From the NCBI GenBank assembly GCA_045615765.1, contig JAZLFM010000048.1:6552-70551 (forward strand): a stretch of DNA of 64,000 nucleotides. The letters run 5' to 3'. The position numbers and the translations under genes were made by a program. Each line of letters begins with the position of its first letter. Position 1 is the stretch's first letter. The notes under the pieces were generated by a model, which had not been told where the DNA came from, searched no databases, and worked only from the letters and a program-made list of their open reading frames with translations. Below, one piece after another: positions 43,222 through 52,069 of the stretch. The DNA is from UBA1715 sp045615765. Its GTDB lineage: Bacteria > Bacteroidota > Bacteroidia > Bacteroidales > UBA1715.

Positions 43222-44757
43222 ATGGCAGACGATTTATTAAAAAAAGTTATCGCTCACGCTAAGGAATATGGTTTTATTTTCCCTTCGAGCGAAATTTACG
43301 ATGGCCTTGGTGCTGTGTATGATTATGGTCAAAATGGTGTTGAACTAAAGAATAACATCAAACAATATTGGTGGAATGCAATGGTTCGTTTGCACGAAAA
43401 TATTGTTGGTATAGATTCTTCAATCTTCATGCATCCAACAATTTGGAAAGCTTCTGGTCACGTAGATGCGTTCAACGATCCATTGATTGACAATAAGGAT
43501 TCAAAAAAACGTTATCGTGCGGATGTTTTGATTGAAGAAGAACGTGAAAAACACAATCAAAAAATCCTTAAAGAAATAGAAAAAGGTCGTAAGAAATTTG
43601 GTGATTCTTTTGATGAAGCAAAAGCTCGTGAAACAAATCCAAATATTCTTCGTGAACAAGCTAAAATAGATGAAATCACAAAACGTTATGACGAAGCTTT
43701 GAATGCGAATGATTTGGAAGCTATGCGTCAGTTGATTTTGGATTTAGGTATTGTTTGTCCTATTTCGGGTACAGCAAACTGGTCTGAGGTTCGTCAGTTC
43801 AATTTGATGTTCGAAACAAAACTTGGTTCTACTGCTGAAGGTGCAAGTTCAATCTATTTACGTCCAGAAACAGCTCAAGGTATTTTCGTAAACTACTTGA
43901 ATGTACAAAAAACTGGTCGTATGAAGATTCCATTTGGTATCGCTCAAATAGGTAAGGCGTTCCGAAATGAAATCGTGGCTCGTCAGTTTGTGTTCCGTAT
44001 GAGAGAGTTTGAACAAATGGAAATGCAATTCTTTGTACGTCCTGGTTCAGAAATGGAATGGTTTGCTAAATGGAAAGCTGAACGTTTGGCATGGCATAAA
44101 GCACTAGGTCTAGGCGATAACAATTATCGTTATCATGACCATGAGAAACTTGCTCACTATGCAAATGCTGCTACTGATATAGAATTTAACTTCCCAATGG
44201 GTTTCAAAGAATTGGAAGGTATTCACTCTCGTACAAATTTTGACTTGAGTCAGCATCAAAAATATTCTGGTAAGAAAATTCAATATTTCGACCCTGAATT
44301 GAATGAAAGTTATGTTCCATATGTGATTGAAACTTCAATCGGTTTGGATAGAACTGTTTTGGCTGTATTGTCTAATTCTTATTGCGAAGAACAATTGGAC
44401 GGTGAAGTTCGTGAAGTTTTGCGTATTCCTGCTGCAATTGCTCCTGTGAAATTTGCAATAATGCCATTAACGAAAAAAGATGGTCTTCCAGAAGTTGCAC
44501 AAAAGTTAATGAAGCAATTAGAAATAGAATGTAACTGTCAATACGAAGAAAAAGATTCTATCGGAAAACGTTACCGTCGTCAAGATGCTATTGGTACTCC
44601 TTACTGTATTACTATAGATCATCAAACATTGGAAGATAATACGGTAACAGTTCGCGAACGCGATACAATGGAACAAGTTCGTATGTCTATTGACGAAGTT
44701 GTTGCAACACTTCCACAAAAAGTTTCAATGGCAAGTTTGTTGAGAAAAATTCAATAG
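43222..44757 (+). CDS. glyS: Glycyl-tRNA synthetase (dimeric alpha-2 type)
   Basis: A 511-residue class II synthetase. The N-terminal catalytic domain has IFPSSEIYDGLGAVYDYGQNGVELKNN and HPTIWKASGHVDAFNDP. Motif 2 lies near IAQIGKAFRNEIVARQFVFRMREFEQMEMQFF, and motif 3 near PYVIETSIGLDRTVLAVL. The anticodon-binding domain follows (PVKFAIMPLTKKDGLPEVA). The start MADDLLKK is supported by the promoter position. Confidence 0.95.
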   Translation: MADDLLKKVIAHAKEYGFIFPSSEIYDGLGAVYDYGQNGVELKNNIKQYWWNAMVRLHENIVGIDSSIFMHPTIWKASGHVDAFNDPLIDNKDSKKRYRADVLIEEEREKHNQKILKEIEKGRKKFGDSFDEAKARETNPNILREQAKIDEITKRYDEALNANDLEAMRQLILDLGIVCPISGTANWSEVRQFNLMFETKLGSTAEGASSIYLRPETAQGIFVNYLNVQKTGRMKIPFGIAQIGKAFRNEIVARQFVFRMREFEQMEMQFFVRPGSEMEWFAKWKAERLAWHKALGLGDNNYRYHDHEKLAHYANAATDIEFNFPMGFKELEGIHSRTNFDLSQHQKYSGKKIQYFDPELNESYVPYVIETSIGLDRTVLAVLSNSYCEEQLDGEVREVLRIPAAIAPVKFAIMPLTKKDGLPEVAQKLMKQLEIECNCQYEEKDSIGKRYRRQDAIGTPYCITIDHQTLEDNTVTVRERDTMEQVRMSIDEVVATLPQKVSMASLLRKIQ

Positions 44758-44780
44758 TAAATAAATAACACATTAATTAT

Positions 44781-44814
44781 AAAAGGAGGTTGTCTTTTGA
44801 CGATCTCCTTTTTG
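44781..44814 (+). terminator. Rho-independent terminator after glyS
   Basis: AAAAGGAG pairs with CTCCTTTT, with an inner paired segment including wobble pairs, followed by T. Confidence 0.8.
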
Positions 44815-44860
44815 TTTTTATACATATTTAATAAAAATGTGGAACATTCGGAAAAAAAAC

Positions 44861-44868
44861 TATATTTG
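44861..44868 (+). promoter_or_regulatory. Putative -7 promoter element of the ftsX-to-aldolase operon
   Basis: TATATTTG is an exact TAnnTTTG match, 74 nt before the ftsX ATG, in the gap after the glyS terminator. It is the only candidate promoter seen for the seven-gene operon. Confidence 0.5.
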
Positions 44869-44942
44869 CCAAAGTTTTTTAATGTTGGGGTAGTATGCTC
44901 TTTATTGTAGCCTGTTCCTCGACAATTTTATGGTAAACGACA

Positions 44943-45818
44943 ATGAAACAAAATAAAGTAATTCGTCGAAGATTTCTTTCATCGTACACTTCTACGCTTA
45001 TTAGTGTTGCGTTAGTATTGTTTGTGTTATGCTTGATAGGTTTGTTACTTACAAGTGAACGCGCGGTTTCGAAACAAATCAAGGAACAAGTTGGTTTTAC
45101 GTTATTCTTAAAGTCAGACATTGCAGAAGCTGATATGTTTGAATTGCGTAAGAAAATAGATGTGATGGATATGGTGAAATCAACAGAATATGTTTCTGCA
45201 GAAGAAGCTTCGAATAGATTGGCGGAAACATTGGGACAAGACTATGTTGATTTAGCGGAGGGTAATCCAATCCCACCATCGTTGGAAGTGCATTTTCATG
45301 CAGATTATGCTACTCCTGAAAATTTTGTTTTAGTAGAACAACAATTCAAGAATAACGAATTCGTAGATTCTATACATTATGATAGATCTCACATAAAGAA
45401 TTTAAATTCTAATATAAAAAAGGTTAGTTTATTCTTGTTTGTATTAGGACTATTGTTATTAGTCGTTTCTATGGTTTTGATAAATAATACTATTCGTTTG
45501 TCGGTGTACTCGAAAAGATTCTTAATAAAGACGATGCAAATGGTGGGAGCAACAAATCACTATATTCGTTCTCCTTTTTTGCTACGAGGTGCATTCCAGG
45601 GTTTTTTAAGTGGTGTTATTGCTGTTGCTTTAACGGCAGGAGTTTTGTATTTGTTGAAAACTGCTGCGTTGGAAACAATAAATTATTTAGATCTTGAATT
45701 GTTAGGAATAGTGTTCCTTGCTGTGATATTGACAGGAATGTTCTTGACATTTGTTGCAACATTTTTTGCACTTAACAAATTTTTGAAAGTAAATAAAGAC
45801 GATTTATATATATTGTAA
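44943..45818 (+). CDS. ftsX: Cell-division protein FtsX
   Basis: A 291-residue permease-like protein. One N-terminal transmembrane helix (STLISVALVLFVLCLIGLLLTS) is followed by a periplasmic domain (about 45-165) and three more helices in the C-terminal FtsX domain, where NNTIRLSVYSKRFLIKTMQMVGATNHYIRSPFLLRG is diagnostic. With FtsE it controls peptidoglycan hydrolases at the septum; no ftsE gene is present in the window. It heads a tight operon. Confidence 0.92.
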   Translation: MKQNKVIRRRFLSSYTSTLISVALVLFVLCLIGLLLTSERAVSKQIKEQVGFTLFLKSDIAEADMFELRKKIDVMDMVKSTEYVSAEEASNRLAETLGQDYVDLAEGNPIPPSLEVHFHADYATPENFVLVEQQFKNNEFVDSIHYDRSHIKNLNSNIKKVSLFLFVLGLLLLVVSMVLINNTIRLSVYSKRFLIKTMQMVGATNHYIRSPFLLRGAFQGFLSGVIAVALTAGVLYLLKTAALETINYLDLELLGIVFLAVILTGMFLTFVATFFALNKFLKVNKDDLYIL

Positions 45819-45819
45819 T

Positions 45820-46104
45820 ATGAGTTCAGAGATAAAAAAAGAAGATGCAAATTTCACTTTTAGTCGAACTAACTATATTTTGGTCGCTATAGGTGTTATT
45901 ATTTTGCTTATCGGTTTTATTTTATTGTCAGGAGGTGCTGTTGAAAATCCAGATGATTTTTATCCGAATGGTGATCCTAGCCAAGTGCCTGCAATTTTTG
46001 ATTTTAGACGATTGACTTTGGCGCCAATAGTGATTTTGTTTGGATTCGCTTTTGAAATTTTTGCAATTCTTTGGTCTCCAAAAACTAATAAAGAAGAAAA
46101 ATAA
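45820..46104 (+). CDS. DUF3098 small membrane protein
   Basis: A 94-residue protein with two transmembrane helices (about 20-40 and 68-88) flanking a short loop with ENPDDFYP and FDFRRLTLAPIVIL. This matches the DUF3098 family found between ftsX and uppP in Bacteroidota. The function is unknown. It starts 1 nt after ftsX and its stop overlaps the uppP start by 1 nt (TAATG). Confidence 0.88.
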   Translation: MSSEIKKEDANFTFSRTNYILVAIGVIILLIGFILLSGGAVENPDDFYPNGDPSQVPAIFDFRRLTLAPIVILFGFAFEIFAILWSPKTNKEEK

Positions 46105-46958
46105 TGGATGTAATTCAAGCTCTTATTCTTGGATTAGTCCAAGGTTTAACAGAATATTTGCCTGTAAGTAGTAGTGGGCATTTGGAGATAGGAAAAGTCC
46201 TTTTGGGCGAAGGTGCAGAAGTTGGTGGTCTGACTTTTGATATTGTTGTACATGTTGCAACAGTTTTGGCAACACTTGTGATTTTGTATAAAGAAGTTTT
46301 CTGGATTTTTAAGGGACTTTTTGCTAAACCTGTGAAAAATGGAGACGGGTTCTTGTCTTATTTTAATGAAGAACAGAAATATGTGTTGAATATTATCATC
46401 TCTATGATTCCAGTTGGAGTTGTTGGACTTTGTTTTAAGGATTCAATAGAAGCTTTATATGCGGACAATATACTTCCGGTTGTAGGTGTTTGTTTACTTG
46501 TAACAGCAGGTTTGTTAGCGTTGACGCATTTTTATAAACCACAAGAAAAAGAATCAATATCTCCATTACATTCTTTTATAATAGGTATTGCTCAAGCGGT
46601 TGCAGTATTGCCTGGTCTTTCACGTTCTGGTTCAACAATAGCAACAGGTTTGTTATTAGGAAATAGTAAAGAGAAATTAGCACAGTTTTCATTTTTGATG
46701 GTAATACCACCAATTTTAGGAGAGGCATTACTTGATTTTAAACATATTGTAGCTCCTTCTGCAGAATATCTTGCAGAACATGGTGTTACAGAAACAATTG
46801 AAATGTTGCCGTTACTTGTTGGTTTTATAGCTGCTTTTATCAGTGGTTGTTTAGCTTGTAAGTTAATGATTGCTCTTGTAAAAAAATGTAAATTAATTTA
46901 TTTCGCCATCTACTGTGCGATTATAGGTTGTGCAACATTATTATATTCAATATTGTAA
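46104..46958 (+). CDS. uppP: Undecaprenyl-diphosphate phosphatase UppP (BacA)
   Basis: A 284-residue membrane phosphatase that recycles the undecaprenyl carrier for peptidoglycan and surface glycans. The two catalytic motifs are GLVQGLTEYLPVSSSGHLEI near 10 and AVLPGLSRSGSTIATGLLLG near 170. It has about eight membrane helices. Its stop overlaps the truB start by 1 nt. Confidence 0.95.
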   Translation: MDVIQALILGLVQGLTEYLPVSSSGHLEIGKVLLGEGAEVGGLTFDIVVHVATVLATLVILYKEVFWIFKGLFAKPVKNGDGFLSYFNEEQKYVLNIIISMIPVGVVGLCFKDSIEALYADNILPVVGVCLLVTAGLLALTHFYKPQEKESISPLHSFIIGIAQAVAVLPGLSRSGSTIATGLLLGNSKEKLAQFSFLMVIPPILGEALLDFKHIVAPSAEYLAEHGVTETIEMLPLLVGFIAAFISGCLACKLMIALVKKCKLIYFAIYCAIIGCATLLYSIL

Positions 46959-47650
46959 TGAATTTCATCGAGGGAGAAGTATTATATATTGATAAGCCAT
47001 TGCAATGGACTTCGTTTGATTTGGTAAATAAAACGAGGTATATGTTGCGTCGTTCCCTTGGTGTAAAAAAAATAAAGGTTGGTCATGCTGGAACATTAGA
47101 TCCTTTAGCTACAGGTGTTATGATTCTTTGTACAGGAAAGGCGACCAAAAAGATTGATAGTTTTCTTCATCAAGATAAAGAATATGTAGCAACGTTGAAA
47201 GTTGGCGCAACAACACCATCTTTTGATAAAGAAACGGAAGAAGATGCACAATATCCAATAGATCATATAACACAAGAATTAGTTGAAAAATCTTTGGAAC
47301 AATTTATCGGCGAAATTCAGCAGACTCCTCCTGTATTTTCTGCAATACGTGTACAAGGACAACATGCTTATGAATTAGCTCGAAAGAATATTGATGTAGA
47401 AATACCAACTCGAACAATTCGTGTTGACAAAATAGAACTATTACAGTATAGTTTACCATATATCACGATAAAAGTTGCTTGTAGTAAGGGCACATATATT
47501 CGTTCTCTTGCTCGTGATATAGGAAAAGCTTTAGGTAGTGGAGCATATTTGGAATCTTTGCAACGAACAAAGATTGGAGAAGTGTCGCTATCAGATTGTC
47601 TTAGTTTAGAACAGTTACAAGAAATAATTGAACAGGAAAAAGTTATATAA
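46958..47650 (+). CDS. truB: tRNA pseudouridine-55 synthase TruB
   Basis: A 230-residue pseudouridine synthase. The catalytic Asp is in GHAGTLDPLATGVMILCTG near 43; TPPVFSAIRVQGQHAYELAR and KGTYIRSLARDIG are further family motifs. ATG 46958 overlaps the uppP stop (TAATG). Confidence 0.95.
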   Translation: MNFIEGEVLYIDKPLQWTSFDLVNKTRYMLRRSLGVKKIKVGHAGTLDPLATGVMILCTGKATKKIDSFLHQDKEYVATLKVGATTPSFDKETEEDAQYPIDHITQELVEKSLEQFIGEIQQTPPVFSAIRVQGQHAYELARKNIDVEIPTRTIRVDKIELLQYSLPYITIKVACSKGTYIRSLARDIGKALGSGAYLESLQRTKIGEVSLSDCLSLEQLQEIIEQEKVI

Positions 47651-47652
47651 AT

Positions 47653-48729
47653 ATGAAGTTATCAGAGTTTAGATTAAAAATTCCAGCTGAATCAATTGCA
47701 ATGTATCCAGCTGAAAACAGAGATGAATCACGTTTGTTGGTTTTGAATGCGAAAACTGGTGAAATAGAACATAAACTTTTTAAGGATATAATTGACTATT
47801 TTGAAGAAGACGATGTTTTGATGTTGAACAATACTCGTGTTTTTCCTGCTCGTCTTTATGGAAATAAAGAACGCACTGGAGCGAAAATAGAAGTGTTCTT
47901 GTTGCGTGAACTTAGTCGTGAACAATATTTGTGGGATGTGTTGGTTGATCCAGCAAGAAAAATCCGTATCGGTAATAAATTATATTTTGGCGATAACGAT
48001 GAATTAGTTGCTGAAGTTATTGATAATACGACTTCTCGTGGTAGAACAATTCGTTTCCTATGTGAAGAGAATTATGAAACTTTTAAGAAGATATTGTTTT
48101 CGTTAGGACAAACTCCACTTCCTGACCATATTTTGAACGCCCGTCGTTCTGCAGAAAAACCTATAGTAGAACCTTCAGACGAGGCACGCTTCCAAAACAT
48201 TTTTGCAACAGAAGAAGGCTCTGTCGCTCTACCAGCTGCAGGTATGCATTTCAGCCGCGAATTGTTGAAACGATTAGAAATCAAAGGAGTTGATTTTGAA
48301 TATCTAACTCTTCATATGGGCTTGGGTAATTTCAGTGCTGTTGAAGTTGAAGACTTGACAAAGCATAAAATGGATTCAGAACGAATGATTATTACTCCAG
48401 AAGTTGCTGATAAAGTAAATGAAGCTCGCGAAAACAAACATAATGTGTTTGCTTGTGGAACAACAGTTCTTCGTGCAATAGAATCTTCGGTTTCAATGAA
48501 TGGTTTTCTAAAACCATACGATGGATGGACAAATAAATTTATTTTCCCTCCGTATGATTTTACTATTGCAAATCGTTTGATTTCTAATTTCCATTTGTCA
48601 CAATCAACTATGTTGATGATGGTATGTGCGTTTGGTGGATTTGACTTGGTAATGAAGACATATAATACGGCAATCAAAGAAGGATATCGATTTGGTTCGT
48701 ATGGTGATGCTTTGTTGATTTTGAAATAA
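47653..48729 (+). CDS. queA: S-adenosylmethionine:tRNA ribosyltransferase-isomerase QueA
   Basis: A 358-residue enzyme of queuosine biosynthesis that transfers the ribosyl part of SAM to preQ1 in tRNA. Landmarks are FRLKIPAESIAMYPAENRDESRLLVL at the N-terminus, NNTRVFPARLYG, SVALPAAGMHFSRELL, YLTLHMGLGNFSAVEV, and NLISNF-like ANRLISNFHLSQSTMLMMVCAF near the end. It lies 2 nt after truB. Confidence 0.94.
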   Translation: MKLSEFRLKIPAESIAMYPAENRDESRLLVLNAKTGEIEHKLFKDIIDYFEEDDVLMLNNTRVFPARLYGNKERTGAKIEVFLLRELSREQYLWDVLVDPARKIRIGNKLYFGDNDELVAEVIDNTTSRGRTIRFLCEENYETFKKILFSLGQTPLPDHILNARRSAEKPIVEPSDEARFQNIFATEEGSVALPAAGMHFSRELLKRLEIKGVDFEYLTLHMGLGNFSAVEVEDLTKHKMDSERMIITPEVADKVNEARENKHNVFACGTTVLRAIESSVSMNGFLKPYDGWTNKFIFPPYDFTIANRLISNFHLSQSTMLMMVCAFGGFDLVMKTYNTAIKEGYRFGSYGDALLILK

Positions 48730-48760
48730 TTAATTGTTTTATTTTAAATTATCTACGACA

Positions 48761-49072
48761 TTGGAATTACAGGTAACAACGAAGAAACCTTCGGAATGTA
48801 CGAATATAACAGATGTTAGAAATGAAATTGACAACATCGATAAAGTCTTGATTTCTTTATTGAAAGATAGATTTCAGTATGTGAAAGAGGTTGTTAAATA
48901 CAAAGAAAAAACAGCTGCAAGTATAGAAGCTTCGGATAGGCGAGAAGCCGTAATTGCTCAAAGACGCAAATGGGCTGAGGAACAAGGATTAGATCCAAAT
49001 GTTATCGAGGAAATGTATCGCCGTCTTATTGAATACTTTATAGCGGAAGAAAAGAAGATTATTAATTTGTAA
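48761..49072 (+). CDS. AroQ-fold chorismate mutase / isochorismate-pyruvate lyase-like protein
   Basis: A protein of about 103 residues with the all-helical AroQ fold. Active-site residues are suggested by VRNEIDNID, LLKDRFQYVKEVVKYKE, SDRREAVIAQRRKWAEEQG and LIEYFIAEEKKI. The segment around RRKWAEEQGLDP resembles PchB (isochorismate-pyruvate lyase) more than the chorismate mutase of P-protein. No in-frame ATG lies in the start region; TTG 48761 or TTG 48734 must be used. It sits between queA and a DRE-TIM aldolase gene in a tight operon. Confidence 0.78.
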   Translation: MELQVTTKKPSECTNITDVRNEIDNIDKVLISLLKDRFQYVKEVVKYKEKTAASIEASDRREAVIAQRRKWAEEQGLDPNVIEEMYRRLIEYFIAEEKKIINL

Positions 49073-49087
49073 TTTATATAAAAACAT

Positions 49088-50038
49088 ATGTTTAGAAAAG
49101 AATTAAAAGTATTAGACTGCACCGTTCGTGACGGTGGTTTAATGAATAAATGGCAATTCAGCAAAGAATTTGTTAAAGGTGTTTACAATTCTTGTGTAGA
49201 AGCTGGTATCGACTATATGGAAATTGGTTATATCAGTAGTGAAGATCAATTCCCTCGTGATGTATATGGTCCTTGGAAATTTTGTATGGAAGATGAAATC
49301 CGTGAAATAGTAGGAGATAATAATACAAATACAAAATTGTCTGTTATGGCTGATATCGGTCGTATTAAATTCGACGACATTCGCCCTAAATCAGAAAGTG
49401 TGATAGATATGTTTCGTGTTGCTTGCTATGATCATCAAATTGATAAAGCAATCGAACTAGCACACCATGTAATGGACAAAGGTTATGAAGCGACAATTAA
49501 CTTGATGGCTGTTTCAAAGGTAACAGATCGTAGTTTGACAGAAGTGCTTGATGATGTTGCAAAATCAAGAGTAAACACATTCTATTTGGTTGATAGTTTT
49601 GGTAGTTTATATTCTGAAGATATTCATAATTTGATGAATAGATATATTTCTGCTTTACCAGGAAAAACAATCGGTTTCCACGGACATAACAATCAACAAT
49701 TAGCATTCGCTAATACAATTGAATGTATTATTGCTGGTGCAAATATGCTTGATGCTACAATGCTTGGTATTGGTCGTGGAGCAGGAAACTGTCCTATGGA
49801 ATTGTTGATTTCATTCTTGAAAAATCCAAAATATAAATTAAGACCAATTTTGAAAGTTATTCAAGAACAAGTAAAACCTCTTCAAAAACAAATTGATTGG
49901 GGATATTTTATGCCTTATTTGATTTCGGGTTCAATGAACGAACATCCACGTTCGGCTATGGCTTGGATGGATGGCGAAAATAAAGATGACTATGTAGCTT
50001 TCTACGATGAATTCATGCATGAAAAAGGTATGTTATAG
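49088..50038 (+). CDS. DRE-TIM (HMGL-like) aldolase of unknown substrate
   Basis: A 316-residue DRE-TIM metallolyase. It has the N-terminal DCTVRDGG motif (near 10), the metal ligands in IGFHGHNNQQLAFAN (HxH near 195), and IAGANMLDATMLGIGRGAGNCPMELL, which closely resembles 4-hydroxy-2-oxovalerate aldolase. It lacks the C-terminal extension of isopropylmalate synthase. It lies 15 nt after the chorismate-mutase-like gene. A shared pathway of the two is inference; the substrate is unknown. Confidence 0.82.
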   Translation: MFRKELKVLDCTVRDGGLMNKWQFSKEFVKGVYNSCVEAGIDYMEIGYISSEDQFPRDVYGPWKFCMEDEIREIVGDNNTNTKLSVMADIGRIKFDDIRPKSESVIDMFRVACYDHQIDKAIELAHHVMDKGYEATINLMAVSKVTDRSLTEVLDDVAKSRVNTFYLVDSFGSLYSEDIHNLMNRYISALPGKTIGFHGHNNQQLAFANTIECIIAGANMLDATMLGIGRGAGNCPMELLISFLKNPKYKLRPILKVIQEQVKPLQKQIDWGYFMPYLISGSMNEHPRSAMAWMDGENKDDYVAFYDEFMHEKGML

Positions 50039-50063
50039 TAGAAAATAAGAATCTTCTATAAAG

Positions 50064-50093
50064 AAAAGGGAACGGTATTCGTTCCCTTTTTTG
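50064..50093 (+). terminator. Rho-independent terminator ending the ftsX-to-aldolase operon
   Basis: AAAAGGGAACG, loop GTATT, then CGTTCCCTTTT, with T following: an 11-bp perfect stem. Confidence 0.9.
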
Positions 50094-50149
50094 TTGTAAT
50101 AGAATTTCAGATACGTTTTAAAATTCAAAGTATAAGTGTACATTTGTAT

Positions 50150-51043
50150 ATGATTTCATTGGTCGTTTGTACATATAATCGCGATGCCTATGTTTACAAG
50201 ACATTGGAGCATATTGCTCTAAATGATTTTCCTTGTGAACAATATGAAATTGTATTGATAGACAATAATAGTACCGACAATACGGCTGCAGAATGTAGTC
50301 GTTTCCATAATGATTATCCGTTGGTTGATTATTTATATGTAAAAGAAACACAACAAGGTCTTTCGTTTGCTCGCAATAGAGGATTTGTAGATTCTAAAGG
50401 TGATTGTATTGTTTTTCTTGATGATGACGCATTTGTTGAAAACGATTATTTAAAGAATTTGTCGGAATGTTTACAAGCATATCCGAATATGCAAGCTTTT
50501 GGAGGGCGCATTTATCCATTGTATGAAACGGGGAAAGAACCAACATGGATGTCTCCACGTTTGATTCCGCTTGTATCAGCAATTGATAAAGGTGACGAAG
50601 TTGTTCCTTTTGAGGGAAAATCATATCCTATAGGAGCAAATATGGGTTTCCGTCGTCAATGTTTGGAACAAATAGGTTTGTTTAATACAGCGTTAGGTCG
50701 GTCAAAAAAGAATTTGATGGGCGGCGAGGAAAAAGATATTTTTAATAGAATAAAGCAAGCTTCTATGTCTGTTTTGTATCTACCAAATGTACAAGTTCAT
50801 CATGTCATTCCTGAATTTAGAACTACTATCGATTTCGTAAAAAAAATGGGAGAGGGAATAGGAATGAGTGAAAAAATTCGTTGCTCGAATAATCATGGTG
50901 GATATTTACTTGCTTTGTCGAAAGAAGTATGGAAATGGGCTGGTTCTATAGTTTTAGCTTGTTATTATTCTTTGCGTGGAGAATTTCCCAAAGCAAATGC
51001 TATAATAAAATTTCGTTGGAGTGTAACAAAAGGTTTGTTGTAA
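50150..51043 (+). CDS. Family 2 glycosyltransferase
   Basis: A 297-residue GT-A-fold glycosyltransferase. It begins MISLVVCTYNRDAYVYKTLEHI, has LIDNNSTDNT, LSFARNRGFVDSKGDCIVFLDDDAFVE with the DxD motif near 91, and GANMGFRRQCLEQIGLFNT in the acceptor region. No signal peptide is visible; a short C-terminal hydrophobic segment near 263 may touch the membrane. It is followed after 1 nt by ung. The sugar and acceptor are unknown. Confidence 0.9.
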   Translation: MISLVVCTYNRDAYVYKTLEHIALNDFPCEQYEIVLIDNNSTDNTAAECSRFHNDYPLVDYLYVKETQQGLSFARNRGFVDSKGDCIVFLDDDAFVENDYLKNLSECLQAYPNMQAFGGRIYPLYETGKEPTWMSPRLIPLVSAIDKGDEVVPFEGKSYPIGANMGFRRQCLEQIGLFNTALGRSKKNLMGGEEKDIFNRIKQASMSVLYLPNVQVHHVIPEFRTTIDFVKKMGEGIGMSEKIRCSNNHGGYLLALSKEVWKWAGSIVLACYYSLRGEFPKANAIIKFRWSVTKGLL

Positions 51044-51044
51044 C

Positions 51045-51710
51045 ATGATAGATCCAAAAATAGAAGAATCCTGGAAGCGTGTCTTGATAGACGAGTTTAA
51101 TAAACCATATTTTTATGCGTTAAAAGAATTTCTTGTGGAAGAGAAGAAACACTATGTTGTGTATCCGGAAGGAAAGAATATCTTTAATGCATTTGCTTGT
51201 ACTCCGTTTGACAAAGTAAAAGTTGTTATTATAGGTCAAGATCCATATCATGGTCCAGGGCAGGCACATGGATTGTCTTTTTCTGTACAAGATGGAATAC
51301 AAAAACCACCATCATTACAAAATATATTTAAAGAACTGCATGACGATATAGGAAAACCTATCCCTGTAAGTGGAAATCTTGAGTCATGGGCAAAACAAGG
51401 TGTATTGTTGTTGAATGCAACATTAACAGTTCGTGCAAATCAAGCAGGATCTCATCAGAAACATGGTTGGGAGCAATTTACCGATACCGTTATTCAAACC
51501 TTGTCAGAACAAAAAACAGGTATTGTTTTCTTGTTATGGGGATCGTTTGCGCAAGCAAAATCGATGTTGATAGATACTTCAAAACATTATATACTTAAAG
51601 CAGCACATCCTTCACCATTATCTTCATATAAAGGCTTCTTTGGATGTAGGCATTTTTCCAAAACAAATGAGATTTTGCAAAGTATTGGAAAAACGCCGAT
51701 AGAGTGGTAG
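51045..51710 (+). CDS. ung: Uracil-DNA glycosylase (family 1)
   Basis: A 221-residue base-excision repair enzyme that removes uracil from DNA. The water-activating loop is VVIIGQDPYHGPGQAHGLSFSV near 65, followed by KPPSLQNIFKEL, GVLLLNATLTVRANQAGSH, and the DNA intercalation loop HPSPLSSYKGFFGCRHFSKTN. Length and motifs are complete. Confidence 0.96.
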   Translation: MIDPKIEESWKRVLIDEFNKPYFYALKEFLVEEKKHYVVYPEGKNIFNAFACTPFDKVKVVIIGQDPYHGPGQAHGLSFSVQDGIQKPPSLQNIFKELHDDIGKPIPVSGNLESWAKQGVLLLNATLTVRANQAGSHQKHGWEQFTDTVIQTLSEQKTGIVFLLWGSFAQAKSMLIDTSKHYILKAAHPSPLSSYKGFFGCRHFSKTNEILQSIGKTPIEW

Positions 51711-51925
51711 TTGCGAATTTTATTCTATAATAATTAAGCTCTTCTATACCAAAATGTGCATTTTTTTGTCATTTTGCATGTACGTATTCTATTTTTAGAA
51801 ATACTTTTTGTTTTGTAATATGTTGTTTGTTAGTATATTACGATGATAATATCTTATATTCTTTGTGAGATTTTATTGAAGAAAAAATTGTGGATAACTT
51901 TCGTATTCTTTTTACTGAAATGTTG
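51711..51925. other. AT-rich intergenic region after ung
   Basis: No coding frame, RNA gene or terminator hairpin can be supported in this stretch. It is strongly AT-rich and leads into the promoter of the giant surface-protein gene. Confidence 0.5.
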
Positions 51926-51955
51926 TTTGCTCGTTATGTTTTTTTCATACTTTTG
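51926..51955 (+). promoter_or_regulatory. Promoter of the giant surface-protein gene
   Basis: TTTG at 51926-51929 and TACTTTTG at 51948-51955 are separated by 18 nt, the best two-part Bacteroidota promoter in the window. The predicted leader is about 105-110 nt to ATG 52070, with a weak stem (GCCTAT/ATGGGC) at its start. Confidence 0.7.
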
Positions 51956-52069
51956 AAAGCCTATAAAATGGGCAAATAAATTTTATAAGCGTCTTTCTTT
52001 GTTTGTAAAGATGAATATTTATACAAAGATAGTTTGCTTGATTAATAATGTGTAAGTAATTTATTGATA

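Noticed and set aside
51711..52069. Possible small RNA or tRNA in the gap after ung
   Set aside because: No cloverleaf, no stable long hairpin and no internal terminator; only the promoter is supported.
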